A stretch of 64,000 nucleotides of DNA from Halarchaeum rubridurum (GTDB taxonomy: Archaea > Halobacteriota > Halobacteria > Halobacteriales > Halobacteriaceae), in contig NZ_BMOO01000001.1 of the NCBI RefSeq assembly GCF_014647115.1, forward strand, positions 496,001-560,000. The letters run 5' to 3'. Below are positions 6,267 through 15,087 of this stretch, one piece after another (within the stretch, counting starts at the first letter, position 1; every line of letters starts with the position of its first letter). The position numbers were made by a program, and so were the translations under genes. The notes under the pieces are model-generated. The model was not told the DNA's origin, made no database searches, and saw only the letters and a program-made list of their open reading frames with translations.

Positions 6267-9200
6267 ATGGCTCAGGCTACGGACCAGGAACTCGTCGACC
6301 GCTTCGAGGCGTTCTTCCGCCGGTACTACTCGGACGAGGTCGGCGACCTCGCACGGAACTACCCGCGCGATCAGAAGAGCCTGCGCGTCGACTGGGGCGA
6401 CCTCTATCAGTTCGACGCGGACCTCGCGGACGACTACCTCCGCTACCCCGACCGGTACCAGGAGGCCGCCGAGGAGGCGCTCCGGCGCTACGACCTCCCC
6501 ATCGACGTCTCGCTCGGACAGGCGCACGTCCGCGTGCGCGGGTTGGCGGAGGCGACGGAGATCAGGGCGCTTCGCTCCGAGCACCTCAACACCTTCGTCG
6601 CCGTGCAGGGCATCGTCCGCAAGGCCACGGAAGTCCGCCCGAAGATAGAGCAGGCGGTGTTCGTCTGCCAGCGCTGTAACTACGAGACGCAGATACCTCA
6701 ATCCGACTCGGGCTTCCAGGAGCCCTACCAGTGCGAGTCCTGCGAGCGCCAGGGCCCGTTCAAACTCGACCCGGAGAAGTCGGAGTTCATCGACGCGCAG
6801 AAACTCCGCATCCAGGAGAACCCGGAGGGACTCGCGGGCGGCGAGACGCCGGAGAACATCGACGTCCACGTCGAGGACGACCTCACGGGGCGCGTGACGC
6901 CGGGTGACCACGTCACCGCGACGGGGTCGCTGCGTCTCGACCAGAGCGAGGGGTCGAACGAGAGCCCGATCTTCGACGTCTACATGGAGGGCAACCACGT
7001 CGAAATCGAGGACGAGCAGTTCGAGGACATGGAGATCACGAGCGAGGACAAGGAGGCCATCGTCGAGATTTCCCAGCGGCCGGACATCTACGAGGACATG
7101 GTCGACTCCGTCGCGCCCTCCATCTACGGCCATCGACAGGCGAAACTGGCGATGCTCCTCCAGCTCTTCAGCGGCGTCACCAAACACCTCCCGGACGGCT
7201 CGCGGATTCGCGGCGACCTCCACATGCTCCTCATCGGGGACCCCGGGACGGGGAAATGCCTCGACGGGGACACCCGTGTCACGCTCGCCGACGGGACGGA
7301 GCGACCGATTCGGGAACTCGTCGAGGAGAACCTCGACGACCCGACCCCGGTCGACGACGGCGTGTGGGACGCCGTGGATATCCCGATCCCGTCGATGGAG
7401 GCCGACGGGTCGCTCACCGATCGACGGGCGACGAAGGTATGGAAGCGTGAGGCTCCCGAGGAGATGTATCGCGTCCGCACGGCCAGCGGGCGCGAGCTCG
7501 ACGTGACGCCGACGCACCCGTTGTTCGTGCAGTCGGACGGGCGCATCGAGGCGCGGCGAGCCGACGGCCTTACCGAAGGTGAGTTCGTCGCGGCACCGCG
7601 GACGCTCGACACAGACGGTGACGACACACTCGACGTCGAGTATCGGGAGTCGAGAGCGTCGAACGGAGTCCATCTCGACCTCCCGAACGAGTGGACGACG
7701 TCGCTCGCGCGACTCGTCGCCTACGTCATCGCGGAGGGGCACGTCGTCTTCCGTGACGATCACACGGCAGACGTCCGTGTGATGAACAACGACGCCGAGA
7801 TCGTGGACGATGTCACGAGCGCGCTCGATGCGCTCGGCCTCAACTACAGCATCGATGGGCCACGAGAGGAGAAATCCGCACGGACTATACGCTGTCACTC
7901 GGGTGAGTTTGCGAGCTTCCTCAGCAACCTCGAGCCCGCCACCCTCGAACGCTCGGCCGAGCAACGCGTCCCGAACGCGATCAAGGGGGCGACACTGGAG
8001 ACGAAGCGCGCGTTCCTCCGCGCGTACGTCGACGCGGAGGGCCACGTCTCGACGACAGAGCGGGAGATCACGGTCGCCTCGATGAGCCGTGACCTCCTCG
8101 AAGGCGTCCGAACGCTCCTACTCGCGTTCGACATCACCTGCAGCGTCGGGGAGCGACACAACGGGAGCTATCGGCTGCGGATCGGCGGGGACAGCTTCCG
8201 TCGATACGTCGACGCCATCGGATTCGTCACCGACCGGAAGACAACGGCCTCGCACGCGTTCGACGATCAGCAGCCGAACACGAACGTCGACGTCGTTCCC
8301 GGGGTAGGAGACGAACTCCGGCAAGTCCGAGAGACGCTCCGACTCTCGCAGTCCGAGTGTGGACTGACGCGTTCGACGTACCAGCACTATGAACGCGGCG
8401 ACCGGAACCCGAGCAGGGAGAGTCTCCGATCGGTCGTCGACGCGTTCGAAGCGCGTCTCGCGTGGCTCCGCGAAACGAAGCGGCGGCTCGAAACCGGAGA
8501 GTGGGGCGACATCGCAGCGATCCGGCGGGAGTTGAACGTCTCGCAGGCAACGCTCGCGGACGGAATGGACGTCGAACAGACCACCGTGAGCTACTACGAG
8601 CGAAACGATGTCGTTCCGGACGGCGGGAAGATATCGGCAGCGCAGAGCGGACTCGTCGAACACGTCGAAGACGCGCTCAAGGCAGCAGAAGACGTCCAGT
8701 GTCTCCGGTCGCTCGCCGAGAACGACGTTTCGTGGGACCGGATTGACTCCATCGAGCGCGTCGACCCCGCGGAGGAATGGGTCTACGACCTCGAAGTAGA
8801 GGGTACGCATACGTACCTCTCGAACGGCGTCGTCTCGCACAACTCCCAGCTCCTGTCGTACGTCCAGAACATCGCGCCGCGCTCCGTCTACACCTCGGGG
8901 AAGGGGTCGTCCTCAGCGGGGCTCACCGCGGCGGCCGTGCGCGACGACTTCGGCGACGGCCAGCAGTGGACGCTGGAGGCTGGCGCGCTCGTCCTCGCCG
9001 ACCAGGGGATCGCGGCGGTCGACGAACTGGACAAGATGGCTCCCGACGACCGCTCGGCCATGCACGAAGCACTAGAGCAGCAGTCGTACCACGGCGACAC
9101 GGAGGTGTTCCTCGCCGACGGGCGGCGCGTCGAAATCGGCGCGTTCGTCGACGAGCTGATGGCGACGAACGCCGACGAGGTCGTGGACGGAGTGAATTGC

Positions 9201-11504
9201 GAGATCCTCCCTGTGGACGACGTCCGCGTGCACTCGACGAACCTGGAGACGAACACGACGGAGAAGGTCGACGTCGACCGCGTGAGTCGTCACGAGGCCC
9301 CCGACGAGTTCGTCCGGGTGTCGTTCTCGAACGGCCGTGAGGTGACCGTCACGCCCGAGCACCCGCTGTTCGTCGGGATAGACGGTGAGACGGTCGAGGC
9401 ACGCGACGTCGAGACCGGCGCGTTCGTCCCCGCACCGCGGAAGACGCCGAACTCGGCGGCAGCGGTCGAACTCGACGACGAGCCACGCGTCGACGAGCGG
9501 GAGAAGGCTGTCCGGTTGCCGGAGACGATGAGCGGCGACCTCGCGGAGTTCCTGGGGATGCTCGTCGCGGAAGGCCACTCGTACGCCGGGTCGTCCCACG
9601 AGATCGGGTTCTCGAACCAGGACGACCGGCTCCTCGAACGCGCGGCCACGCTCGCCGAGCGGGTCTTCGGGATCGAGAGCACCGACGTGACGAACGAGGC
9701 GGGGACGGTCACGAAACGATGGGTGTCGACGCGCCTCTACCGGTGGTTCGAGCGGAACGTCCCCGAGGTCATGCACACCGCGCGGGAGAAGCGGGTCCCC
9801 GCGACGGTACTCGGCGCCTCCGAGGAGGAGATACGTCGCTTCCTCGTCGGCGCGTTCGCCGGCGATGGCGGCGTCGAGAGCGAAGCGATGGCGTTCTCGA
9901 CGGCGTCAGACGGGCTCGCGGAGGACTACGCGGACGCGCTCGGCAAGATCGGCGTCGCCTCGCGGATACACCACGATAGCGCCGAGGACTCGTGGAAGGT
10001 GTACGTAATGGGCGACTCGACGGAACGGTTCGTCGACGAGGTGGTCGAGCCGTCGGACGAACGTCACGCGGCGGCCCGCGAGTTCGCCGACCGGAGCGCC
10101 GCGACGCCGCGCCATCACGACGTGCTGCCGACGGAGGCGGCCGCGGAGATACGCGACCTCAAGCGGCTCCTCGGCGTCCGTCTGACCGGGAAGTTCAAAC
10201 CGAACCTCGACGAGGGGTTCGGCGTCCGCGTCGAGACTGTCGACGCCGAGCTGTCCGACCTCCGGGAGCGCGTCGACGCGATCCGGTCGTCGCTGTCAGA
10301 CGCGACCGAGCTGGCCGACGTCCGCGCAGCTATCGGCTGGTCCGGTCGGCAGCTGGCCGAGCGGCTCGACAGTGAGACGACGAGCGCCATTCACTACGCG
10401 GAGGACGGCGGCTACGATGTGGAGCGTCGTACGAACCTGGCGGAGCGTGCGCGAACCACCATCGAGGACGCACTCGACGAGGCCGAGCACCGTATCGAGG
10501 CACTCGACTCCGCGTGCGACCTCCGGTATTACCGGGTGACGGACGTCGAAACCGTCCCGAACGAGGACCAAGAGTGGGTGTACGACGTCACGGTCGAGCC
10601 GACGAACACGTTCGTGAGCAAGGGCGTCGTCCTCCACAACTCGATCTCGGTGTCGAAGGCAGGTATCAACGCCACGCTGAAATCTCGGTGTTCGCTCTTG
10701 GGCGCGGCGAACCCGAAGTACGGGCGCTTCGATCAGTACGAGCCCATCGGCGAGCAGATCGACTTAGAGCCCGCGCTCATCTCGCGTTTCGACCTCATCT
10801 TCACGGTGACGGACCAGCCGGACCCGGAGGAGGACGCGCGGCTCGCCGAACACATCCTCCAGACGAACTACGCGGGCGAGCTCCACACGCAGCGCGAACA
10901 CCTCGCGTCGGCGAACTACACGGAGGACGAGGTGGCGGCGCAGACGGACGAAGTCGCCCCGGAGATCGACGCCGGGCTCCTGCGGAAGTACATCGCGTAC
11001 GCCCGGCGGAACGTCTATCCGGCGATGAGCGACGAGGCGCGCGCGGCCATCGAGGAGTTCTACGTCGACCTGCGCGCGGAGGGCGCGGACGAGGACGCGC
11101 CGGTGCCGGTGACGGCCCGGAAGCTCGAAGCGCTCGTCCGGCTCGCGGAGGCGTCGGCGCGCGTGCGGCTCTCCGATACGGTCGAAAAGAAGGACGCGGA
11201 GCGCGTCATCGCCATCGTGCGCTCGTGTCTGGAGGCCATCGGCGTCGACCCCGAGACGGGCGAGTTCGACGCGGACGTCGTGGAGACGGGGACGTCGAAG
11301 AGCCAGCGCGACCGCATCAAGAACCTCCGGGCGCTCATCGAGGACATCGAGGAGGACTTCGAGGAGGGCGCGCCGACGGAGGAGGTGATGGCGCGCGCCG
11401 AGGAGGTCGGGATGGACCGCTCGAAGGCCGAACACGAGATAGAGAAGCTCAAAAAACAGGGCGAGGTCTACGAGCCCTCGACCGGTCACCTGCGGACGAC
11501 CTGA
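6267..11504 (+). CDS. mcm: replicative DNA helicase MCM, precursor containing two inteins
   Basis: The 1745-residue precursor yields a 697-residue MCM after removal of inteins at residues 331-859 and 940-1458. The extein has the N-terminal OB domain with a zinc finger (CQRC, then CESC, about residues 135-155), the Walker A GDPGTGK interrupted directly after its lysine, Walker B (DELDKM, near residue 918), and the SRFDLIF region after intein 2. A winged-helix C-terminus ends STGHLRTT. The protein is the hexameric replication-fork helicase. The TGA overlaps the next ATG (TGATG), so the following small gene is translationally coupled. Both inteins sit in or near the ATPase centre, so the unspliced protein should be inactive. 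Confidence 0.97.
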   Translation: MAQATDQELVDRFEAFFRRYYSDEVGDLARNYPRDQKSLRVDWGDLYQFDADLADDYLRYPDRYQEAAEEALRRYDLPIDVSLGQAHVRVRGLAEATEIRALRSEHLNTFVAVQGIVRKATEVRPKIEQAVFVCQRCNYETQIPQSDSGFQEPYQCESCERQGPFKLDPEKSEFIDAQKLRIQENPEGLAGGETPENIDVHVEDDLTGRVTPGDHVTATGSLRLDQSEGSNESPIFDVYMEGNHVEIEDEQFEDMEITSEDKEAIVEISQRPDIYEDMVDSVAPSIYGHRQAKLAMLLQLFSGVTKHLPDGSRIRGDLHMLLIGDPGTGKCLDGDTRVTLADGTERPIRELVEENLDDPTPVDDGVWDAVDIPIPSMEADGSLTDRRATKVWKREAPEEMYRVRTASGRELDVTPTHPLFVQSDGRIEARRADGLTEGEFVAAPRTLDTDGDDTLDVEYRESRASNGVHLDLPNEWTTSLARLVAYVIAEGHVVFRDDHTADVRVMNNDAEIVDDVTSALDALGLNYSIDGPREEKSARTIRCHSGEFASFLSNLEPATLERSAEQRVPNAIKGATLETKRAFLRAYVDAEGHVSTTEREITVASMSRDLLEGVRTLLLAFDITCSVGERHNGSYRLRIGGDSFRRYVDAIGFVTDRKTTASHAFDDQQPNTNVDVVPGVGDELRQVRETLRLSQSECGLTRSTYQHYERGDRNPSRESLRSVVDAFEARLAWLRETKRRLETGEWGDIAAIRRELNVSQATLADGMDVEQTTVSYYERNDVVPDGGKISAAQSGLVEHVEDALKAAEDVQCLRSLAENDVSWDRIDSIERVDPAEEWVYDLEVEGTHTYLSNGVVSHNSQLLSYVQNIAPRSVYTSGKGSSSAGLTAAAVRDDFGDGQQWTLEAGALVLADQGIAAVDELDKMAPDDRSAMHEALEQQSYHGDTEVFLADGRRVEIGAFVDELMATNADEVVDGVNCEILPVDDVRVHSTNLETNTTEKVDVDRVSRHEAPDEFVRVSFSNGREVTVTPEHPLFVGIDGETVEARDVETGAFVPAPRKTPNSAAAVELDDEPRVDEREKAVRLPETMSGDLAEFLGMLVAEGHSYAGSSHEIGFSNQDDRLLERAATLAERVFGIESTDVTNEAGTVTKRWVSTRLYRWFERNVPEVMHTAREKRVPATVLGASEEEIRRFLVGAFAGDGGVESEAMAFSTASDGLAEDYADALGKIGVASRIHHDSAEDSWKVYVMGDSTERFVDEVVEPSDERHAAAREFADRSAATPRHHDVLPTEAAAEIRDLKRLLGVRLTGKFKPNLDEGFGVRVETVDAELSDLRERVDAIRSSLSDATELADVRAAIGWSGRQLAERLDSETTSAIHYAEDGGYDVERRTNLAERARTTIEDALDEAEHRIEALDSACDLRYYRVTDVETVPNEDQEWVYDVTVEPTNTFVSKGVVLHNSISVSKAGINATLKSRCSLLGAANPKYGRFDQYEPIGEQIDLEPALISRFDLIFTVTDQPDPEEDARLAEHILQTNYAGELHTQREHLASANYTEDEVAAQTDEVAPEIDAGLLRKYIAYARRNVYPAMSDEARAAIEEFYVDLRAEGADEDAPVPVTARKLEALVRLAEASARVRLSDTVEKKDAERVIAIVRSCLEAIGVDPETGEFDADVVETGTSKSQRDRIKNLRALIEDIEEDFEEGAPTEEVMARAEEVGMDRSKAEHEIEKLKKQGEVYEPSTGHLRTT
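7257..8843 (+). mobile_element. intein 1 in mcm (529 aa), LAGLIDADG homing endonuclease with two HTH segments
   Basis: The intein starts with Cys331, directly after the Walker A lysine, and ends at Asn859 (SHN). Ser is the first C-extein residue. Block B contains TPTH, and the C-terminal blocks read EWVYDLEVEGTHTYLSNGVV. Two LAGLIDADG motifs are visible, LVAYVIAEG (about residue 482) and LRAYVDAEG (about 583), both with an acidic residue in the catalytic place. Between the endonuclease and the C-terminal splicing block lie two XRE-like helix-turn-helix segments (about residues 682-720 and 747-790). All splicing residues look intact, so both splicing and homing activity are plausible. Confidence 0.93.
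9084..10640 (+). mobile_element. intein 2 in mcm (519 aa), LAGLIDADG homing endonuclease
   Basis: The intein starts with Ser940 after extein ALEQQ and ends at Asn1458 (LHN). The first C-extein residue is Ser (SISVSKAG), and the two exteins join into a normal MCM sequence. Block B is TPEH, and the C-terminal block reads EWVYDVTVEPTNTFVSKGVV. LAGLIDADG-type motifs are FLGMLVAEG (about residue 1095) and FLVGAFAGDG (about 1193). A weaker HTH-like segment (IGWSGRQLAERLD, about residue 1354) precedes the C-terminal block. Use of Ser rather than Cys at position 1 differs from intein 1. Confidence 0.92.
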
Positions 11505-11779
11505 TGGACCGCATCAGCGCGCTCCGGAACGTCGAGGAGGCCCTCGGGGAGTTGGAGCGCGGCGAGACGGACTTGGCGAGCGCGGAGGCGCGGGTGTGTT
11601 CGATACTGCGGACGTACGCGACGGAGTACGACGGCGAGCTCGCGGCGTGGCGGGCGTCGGGCGACCCGGCCGCGGAGGGGGTCGTCGTGCTCGCGGCGAG
11701 CGAGCGCGAGGCGCGCGAGCGGGTCGCAACGCTCGTCGGCGTTCCGGAGGCACGAGTCACGGTGTCGCGGCGCGAGTAG
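11504..11779 (+). CDS. conserved haloarchaeal protein coupled to mcm (91 aa)
   Basis: This small protein starts MDRISALRNVEEALGELE with an amphipathic helix and ends in an alpha/beta segment (GVVVLAASEREARERV...VTVSRRE). No catalytic motif is visible. Its ATG overlaps the mcm stop codon (TGATG), so it is co-translated with the helicase and may act in replication. That is context only. I recall a member next to mcm in other haloarchaea, but know no function. Confidence 0.75.
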   Translation: MDRISALRNVEEALGELERGETDLASAEARVCSILRTYATEYDGELAAWRASGDPAAEGVVVLAASEREARERVATLVGVPEARVTVSRRE

Positions 11780-11794
11780 TGTCCGACCGGCGAC

Positions 11795-11803
11795 GCTTTA
11801 TCC
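11795..11803 (+). promoter_or_regulatory. TATA-like box for the gene at 11825
   Basis: GCTTTATCC is centred about 26 bases upstream of the GTG start at 11825, the leaderless spacing seen repeatedly in this window. Confidence 0.5.
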
Positions 11804-11824
11804 GTTGGTCGCCCTTCTACCGGG

Positions 11825-12169
11825 GTGTTACTGATAGTCGCGTACTCGCGGGCCGCACGACAGGCCCTCCGAAACAGTTGTTCGACGCACGCGGAGACGG
11901 TGGTCCGGCGGTTCGGGCGCGCCGTCCTCCTGCGTGAGACGGAGTACGGCGCGTTCGTCGCGTGTCGCCTCCGGGAGCGCTTCGGGACGGCTGTGGAAGT
12001 GGCGCGCACGGAGCCGCTGAACGAGTACCGCGACGTCCCCGAGCACGTCCGTGACGCCGCGGCGGCGTACGAGGCGCGCGAGTCGCCGAGCACGTCGTAC
12101 GCGAAGTTCGCGGCGGGGAGCGAGTTCCCCGACCCGGAGGCGATGCGCGAGACGCCGCTCGCGGACTGA
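11825..12169 (+). CDS. conserved haloarchaeal protein, function unknown (114 aa)
   Basis: The protein begins MLLIVAYSRAARQALRN and contains an alpha/beta core (GRAVLLRETEYGAFVACRLRERFG) followed by a polar tail. There are no membrane spans or known catalytic residues. The start is the GTG at 11825, supported by a TATA-like box at leaderless distance. Its stop overlaps the next ATG by one base (TGATG), so it heads a small operon with the coiled-coil gene at 12169. I recognise the family only as haloarchaeal and of unknown function. Confidence 0.72.
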   Translation: MLLIVAYSRAARQALRNSCSTHAETVVRRFGRAVLLRETEYGAFVACRLRERFGTAVEVARTEPLNEYRDVPEHVRDAAAAYEARESPSTSYAKFAAGSEFPDPEAMRETPLAD

Positions 12170-12972
12170 TGTGGGCGCACGTCGGCGGCGAGACGCGACG
12201 CACGAACGCACTCGACCTCCGGGAGACGGACGTGTCGGCGGCGAGCGCGTTGCGAGCGGTCCGCGACCCGGGGGGATGGCTCGGCTGTCCGGAACCGACG
12301 GCGGTGTACGACGTTGTCGGCGTGCTGGACGGACCGCGGGAGGTGGGACCGGCGGCGCTGGCCGCGGCGGCGCGGTCGCGCGGATACGACGCGCCGGCGG
12401 CGGCGAGACTGGCGACGGTGCGGGCGGCGTTGGCCGAGCCGCTCCCCGCAGTCCGGGGTCTCCGGGCGGCGCGAAAGCGACTCGCGGTGGCGAGTGCGGA
12501 CATCGACGTCCGCCGGGAGCGCGTCGAGCGCCTCGGGGGGAAGGTCGCGGCGCTGAGGGCAGCCGGGGAGATGGACGACGGCGTGCGGGACGCACACGCC
12601 CGGGCCATCGCGGCGCTGACGGACGCGGAGACGGAGCGGTTCGCGGCCGCCGAAACGTACGAGCGACGTCGGGAGGAGGCACGCGCCGTCCGCGACGAGC
12701 GCGAGCGCCGACTCCGACTCGCGGACGAGGAGCGACGACTGGAGCGGGAGGCGGCGGCGGCGCTGGCAGCGGCTATCCGGCCGTCGTACGAGCGGGCGCA
12801 ACGCGCCGTCCCGGAGGGGCCGTGGCGGGACGTCCTCGCGCTCGCACGGGTCGCGCGGGTGCGGGCGCCGCTCGTGGTCGCGGGCGGGCCGTTCGAGCGC
12901 GCGGCGCGGGCGGCGGCGTGTCTCGACGCGCCCGTGGTGCTCGTCACCGGCGGCATGCCGGCGCGCGTTTAA
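12169..12972 (+). CDS. conserved haloarchaeal coiled-coil protein (267 aa)
   Basis: Residues roughly 100-205 are almost pure charged helix rich in Arg, Glu and Ala (RLRLADEERRLEREAAAALA), a long coiled coil. The N-terminal 90 residues form a small domain (WLGCPEPTAVYDVVGVLDG), and the C-terminal 60 residues look alpha/beta (APLVVAGGPFERAARAAACL). The gene overlaps its upstream neighbour and precedes a transcript leading to a MinD-like gene, so a role in cell organisation is possible but unproven. Confidence 0.72.
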   Translation: MWAHVGGETRRTNALDLRETDVSAASALRAVRDPGGWLGCPEPTAVYDVVGVLDGPREVGPAALAAAARSRGYDAPAAARLATVRAALAEPLPAVRGLRAARKRLAVASADIDVRRERVERLGGKVAALRAAGEMDDGVRDAHARAIAALTDAETERFAAAETYERRREEARAVRDERERRLRLADEERRLEREAAAALAAAIRPSYERAQRAVPEGPWRDVLALARVARVRAPLVVAGGPFERAARAAACLDAPVVLVTGGMPARV

Positions 12973-12975
12973 GCC
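12967..12975 (+). promoter_or_regulatory. TATA-like box for the gene at 12999
   Basis: GTTTAAGCC straddles the stop codon of the upstream coiled-coil gene and is centred about 28 bases upstream of the GTG at 12999, suggesting a fresh leaderless transcript inside the gene chain. Confidence 0.5.
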
Positions 12976-12998
12976 CGAGCGGGGGACCACGGTACCCC

Positions 12999-13514
12999 GT
13001 GTCCATCAGTATCGAGAGCACCGCGACGGATTACGGCGGCGTGACGCTCGTCACGGCGCTCGTGCGGAACGACGACGAGGCGGACCGGCGGGTCCGCGTC
13101 ACGAACGAACTGAACGGCGTCGTCCGCCCGCCGACGCGGGACGGGGTCGCAGTCGAGGGGTGGGACGCCGAGGGGTTCGAAGGCGTCGTTCGGGGGCGGG
13201 GCACGCTCGCGCTCGGCTACGCGTGTGGAGGCGCACCCGCGGACGACCCGTGTCGTGTCGCGTGGACGGAGCGGACGGAGTCGGACCGGCGGGGGTCGGC
13301 GACGGTCGCCGACGCGCTGCGCGACCTCGACGATCCGCGCCCGCCCGCGGCGAGCGGGCCGAGCGAAGTGCCGGAGGAGTCCGTCCCGCCGGCGGTGGCG
13401 GCGTGGCTCGACGGCGTGGCGGACCGGGTGAGCGAAGGGACGGCGAGCGAGGCGGACCGGCGCGCCCTGGAGTCGCTCGACGAACACCTGCGGACGCTCG
13501 CGGGGGGCGCGTGA
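12999..13514 (+). CDS. conserved haloarchaeal protein upstream of MinD-like gene (171 aa)
   Basis: The protein starts at GTG (MSISIESTATDYGGVTLV). Its first 100 residues look like beta strands, possibly an immunoglobulin-like fold (VTALVRNDDEADRRVRVTNEL, GTLALGYACGG). A Pro-rich linker and a helical tail (DRVSEGTASEADRRALESL) follow. No signal peptide or membrane span is seen, so it is probably cytoplasmic. Its stop overlaps the GTG of the MinD-like gene (GTGA), so the two are translationally coupled and probably work together. Confidence 0.72.
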   Translation: MSISIESTATDYGGVTLVTALVRNDDEADRRVRVTNELNGVVRPPTRDGVAVEGWDAEGFEGVVRGRGTLALGYACGGAPADDPCRVAWTERTESDRRGSATVADALRDLDDPRPPAASGPSEVPEESVPPAVAAWLDGVADRVSEGTASEADRRALESLDEHLRTLAGGA

Positions 13515-14167
13515 TACTCGCCGTCGTCGGCGGGAAAGGCGGCGTCGGGACGTCGACGGTCGCGCTCGAACTCGGCCTGCGGTTGGACGCGGTCGTGGTC
13601 GATGCGGACCTCTCGATGGCGGACCTCCCGACGGCGCGCGGGCCGGACCTCCACGACGTGCTCGCGGGACGCGCGTCGCCCGTGGAGGCCGTCCGCGAGG
13701 GCGGTGCGGTGTCTATTCTCCCCTGTGGGCGCACGCTCGCCGGGGCGCGGGCGTGCGACGTCGGCCGCCTCGGCGCAGTCCTGGAGTCGGTGGCGCGGCG
13801 ATACGGCGTCGTCGTCGTGGACTGCGCGGCCGGGATGCGCGCGGACGTGGGCGTGCCGCTCGCGGTCGCGGACGCCTGCGTCGTCGTCACCGCGCCGGAG
13901 CGACCGGCGTTCGCGGACGCGATTCGGGTGCGCGAGCTCGCGCGGTCGTTCGACGCGGGGCTCGCGGCGGTCGCGTACAACCGCGCGGACGCCGTTCCGG
14001 GGGCCGTGGAGCGGACGCTCGGCGCGCCGGGCGTGGCGATTCCCGAGGACGAGACGGTGCGGCGGGCGCGCCGGAGCGGCTATCCGACGAGCGCGCTGTT
14101 CCCGGACGCGCCGGCGAGCGCGGGGTTCGGGGCGCTCGCGGACGCGGTGCGGGCGTGCGGGCTCTGA
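13511..14167 (+). CDS. MinD/ParA-like P-loop protein with altered Walker A
   Basis: The 218-residue protein has the MinD/ParA fold: an N-terminal strand into GGKGGVGTST, an aspartate after the second strand (VVVDADLSMADLP), and a Walker B-like VVVDCAAGM. The deviant Walker A normally reads KGGxGK[ST]. Here the signature lysine is kept, but the P-loop lysine is Thr. The C-terminal membrane-targeting helix of true MinD is not evident. Proteins of this family position cell structures or DNA by ATP-driven dimerisation, and loss of the lysine would weaken hydrolysis. The GTG start overlaps the upstream stop. Confidence 0.82.
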   Translation: MILAVVGGKGGVGTSTVALELGLRLDAVVVDADLSMADLPTARGPDLHDVLAGRASPVEAVREGGAVSILPCGRTLAGARACDVGRLGAVLESVARRYGVVVVDCAAGMRADVGVPLAVADACVVVTAPERPAFADAIRVRELARSFDAGLAAVAYNRADAVPGAVERTLGAPGVAIPEDETVRRARRSGYPTSALFPDAPASAGFGALADAVRACGL

Positions 14168-14200
14168 AGCGGGCGGAAGAAGAGCGGGGTTTTCGCGGGC

Positions 14201-15061
14201 TCAGTCGAGGGCGTAGTAGGCGTTGCGGAGCGTGGCGGGCGTGACGCCGGCGGCGTCGGCGGCGCGCTGCTGGGTGAGCGGATAGTCCGCCTCACGGGCG
14301 GCGGCGTAGAGGCAGGCGGCGGCGACGCCGCTGGGTTTGCGGCCGCCGGTGGAGCCGGTCTCGGCGGCGTCGGCGGCGAGTTCGGTCGCGCGGCGTTCGA
14401 CGGCGCGGGGGACGTCGAGGTCGGTGGCGAAGCGCGGGATGTACTCGCGGGCGTCGATGGGGCCCGTGGGGAGGCCGAGGTCGCGGTTCATCGCGGCGTA
14501 GGCGGCGCGGAGTTCGTTCTCGTCGGCGCGGGCGACGGCGACGATTTCGGTGACGGTGCGCGCGACGCCGTTCGTCCGGCAGACGGCGTAGACGGCGGCC
14601 GCGGCGAAGCCCTCGAGCGAGCGCCCGCGGAGGAGGCCTTCGGTCTGGGCGCTGTCGAAGAGCGCACAGGCCTGATCGCGGACGCTGTAGGTGAGCGAGA
14701 GCGAGCTCACGAGCCGGCGGATCTCGGTGAAGGCGTAGATCTGGTTGCGTTCGGCCTTCGAGGCGACGTTCGCGCGGCTGTGTTGACGGCGGAGGCGCGC
14801 GAACTGGCGGCGCTTGCGGCCGGTGAGCCGCGAGGAGTAGCCGATCTCCGTGCTGAGACCGCGGTCGTGGCGCGAGCGGGTGAGCGGCGCGCCGACGCGC
14901 TCGCGGTTCCGGTCGTCGTCCGCGAACGAGCGCCACTCGGGGCCCCGGTCGAGGCGGTCGGTGTCGACGACGAGGCCGCAGTCGGTGCAGACCGTCTCCT
15001 GGCTGTCGCGTTCGAGGTTACCGGTGCATTCGGGGCAGGTCGTCGCCGTCGACTGGCTCAT
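14201..15061 (-). CDS. tfb: transcription initiation factor TFB (TFIIB homolog)
   Basis: The N-terminal zinc ribbon has CPEC (residues 11-14) and CTDC, followed by a B-reader/linker region with conserved LTRSRHDRGLSTEIGY. Two cyclin-like repeats follow, the first about residues 100-190 and the second to the C-terminus, ending NAYYALD. TFB bridges TBP at the promoter and RNA polymerase. Haloarchaea carry several TFBs with partly specialised regulons. The start is ATG at 15061. A GTG two codons upstream (15067) is possible because a TATA-like box lies 26-32 bases away. It is convergent with one MinD-like gene. Confidence 0.93.
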   Translation of the reverse strand: MSQSTATTCPECTGNLERDSQETVCTDCGLVVDTDRLDRGPEWRSFADDDRNRERVGAPLTRSRHDRGLSTEIGYSSRLTGRKRRQFARLRRQHSRANVASKAERNQIYAFTEIRRLVSSLSLTYSVRDQACALFDSAQTEGLLRGRSLEGFAAAAVYAVCRTNGVARTVTEIVAVARADENELRAAYAAMNRDLGLPTGPIDAREYIPRFATDLDVPRAVERRATELAADAAETGSTGGRKPSGVAAACLYAAAREADYPLTQQRAADAAGVTPATLRNAYYALD

Positions 15062-15087
15062 ACTCACGACTTGGTGCCGAACGAGTA

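Noticed and set aside
6267-11504. The 1745-residue MCM considered as a fusion or duplicated gene
   Set aside because: Both extra segments begin with Cys or Ser, end in His-Asn and carry splicing blocks, so they are inteins. The exteins join to one normal MCM.
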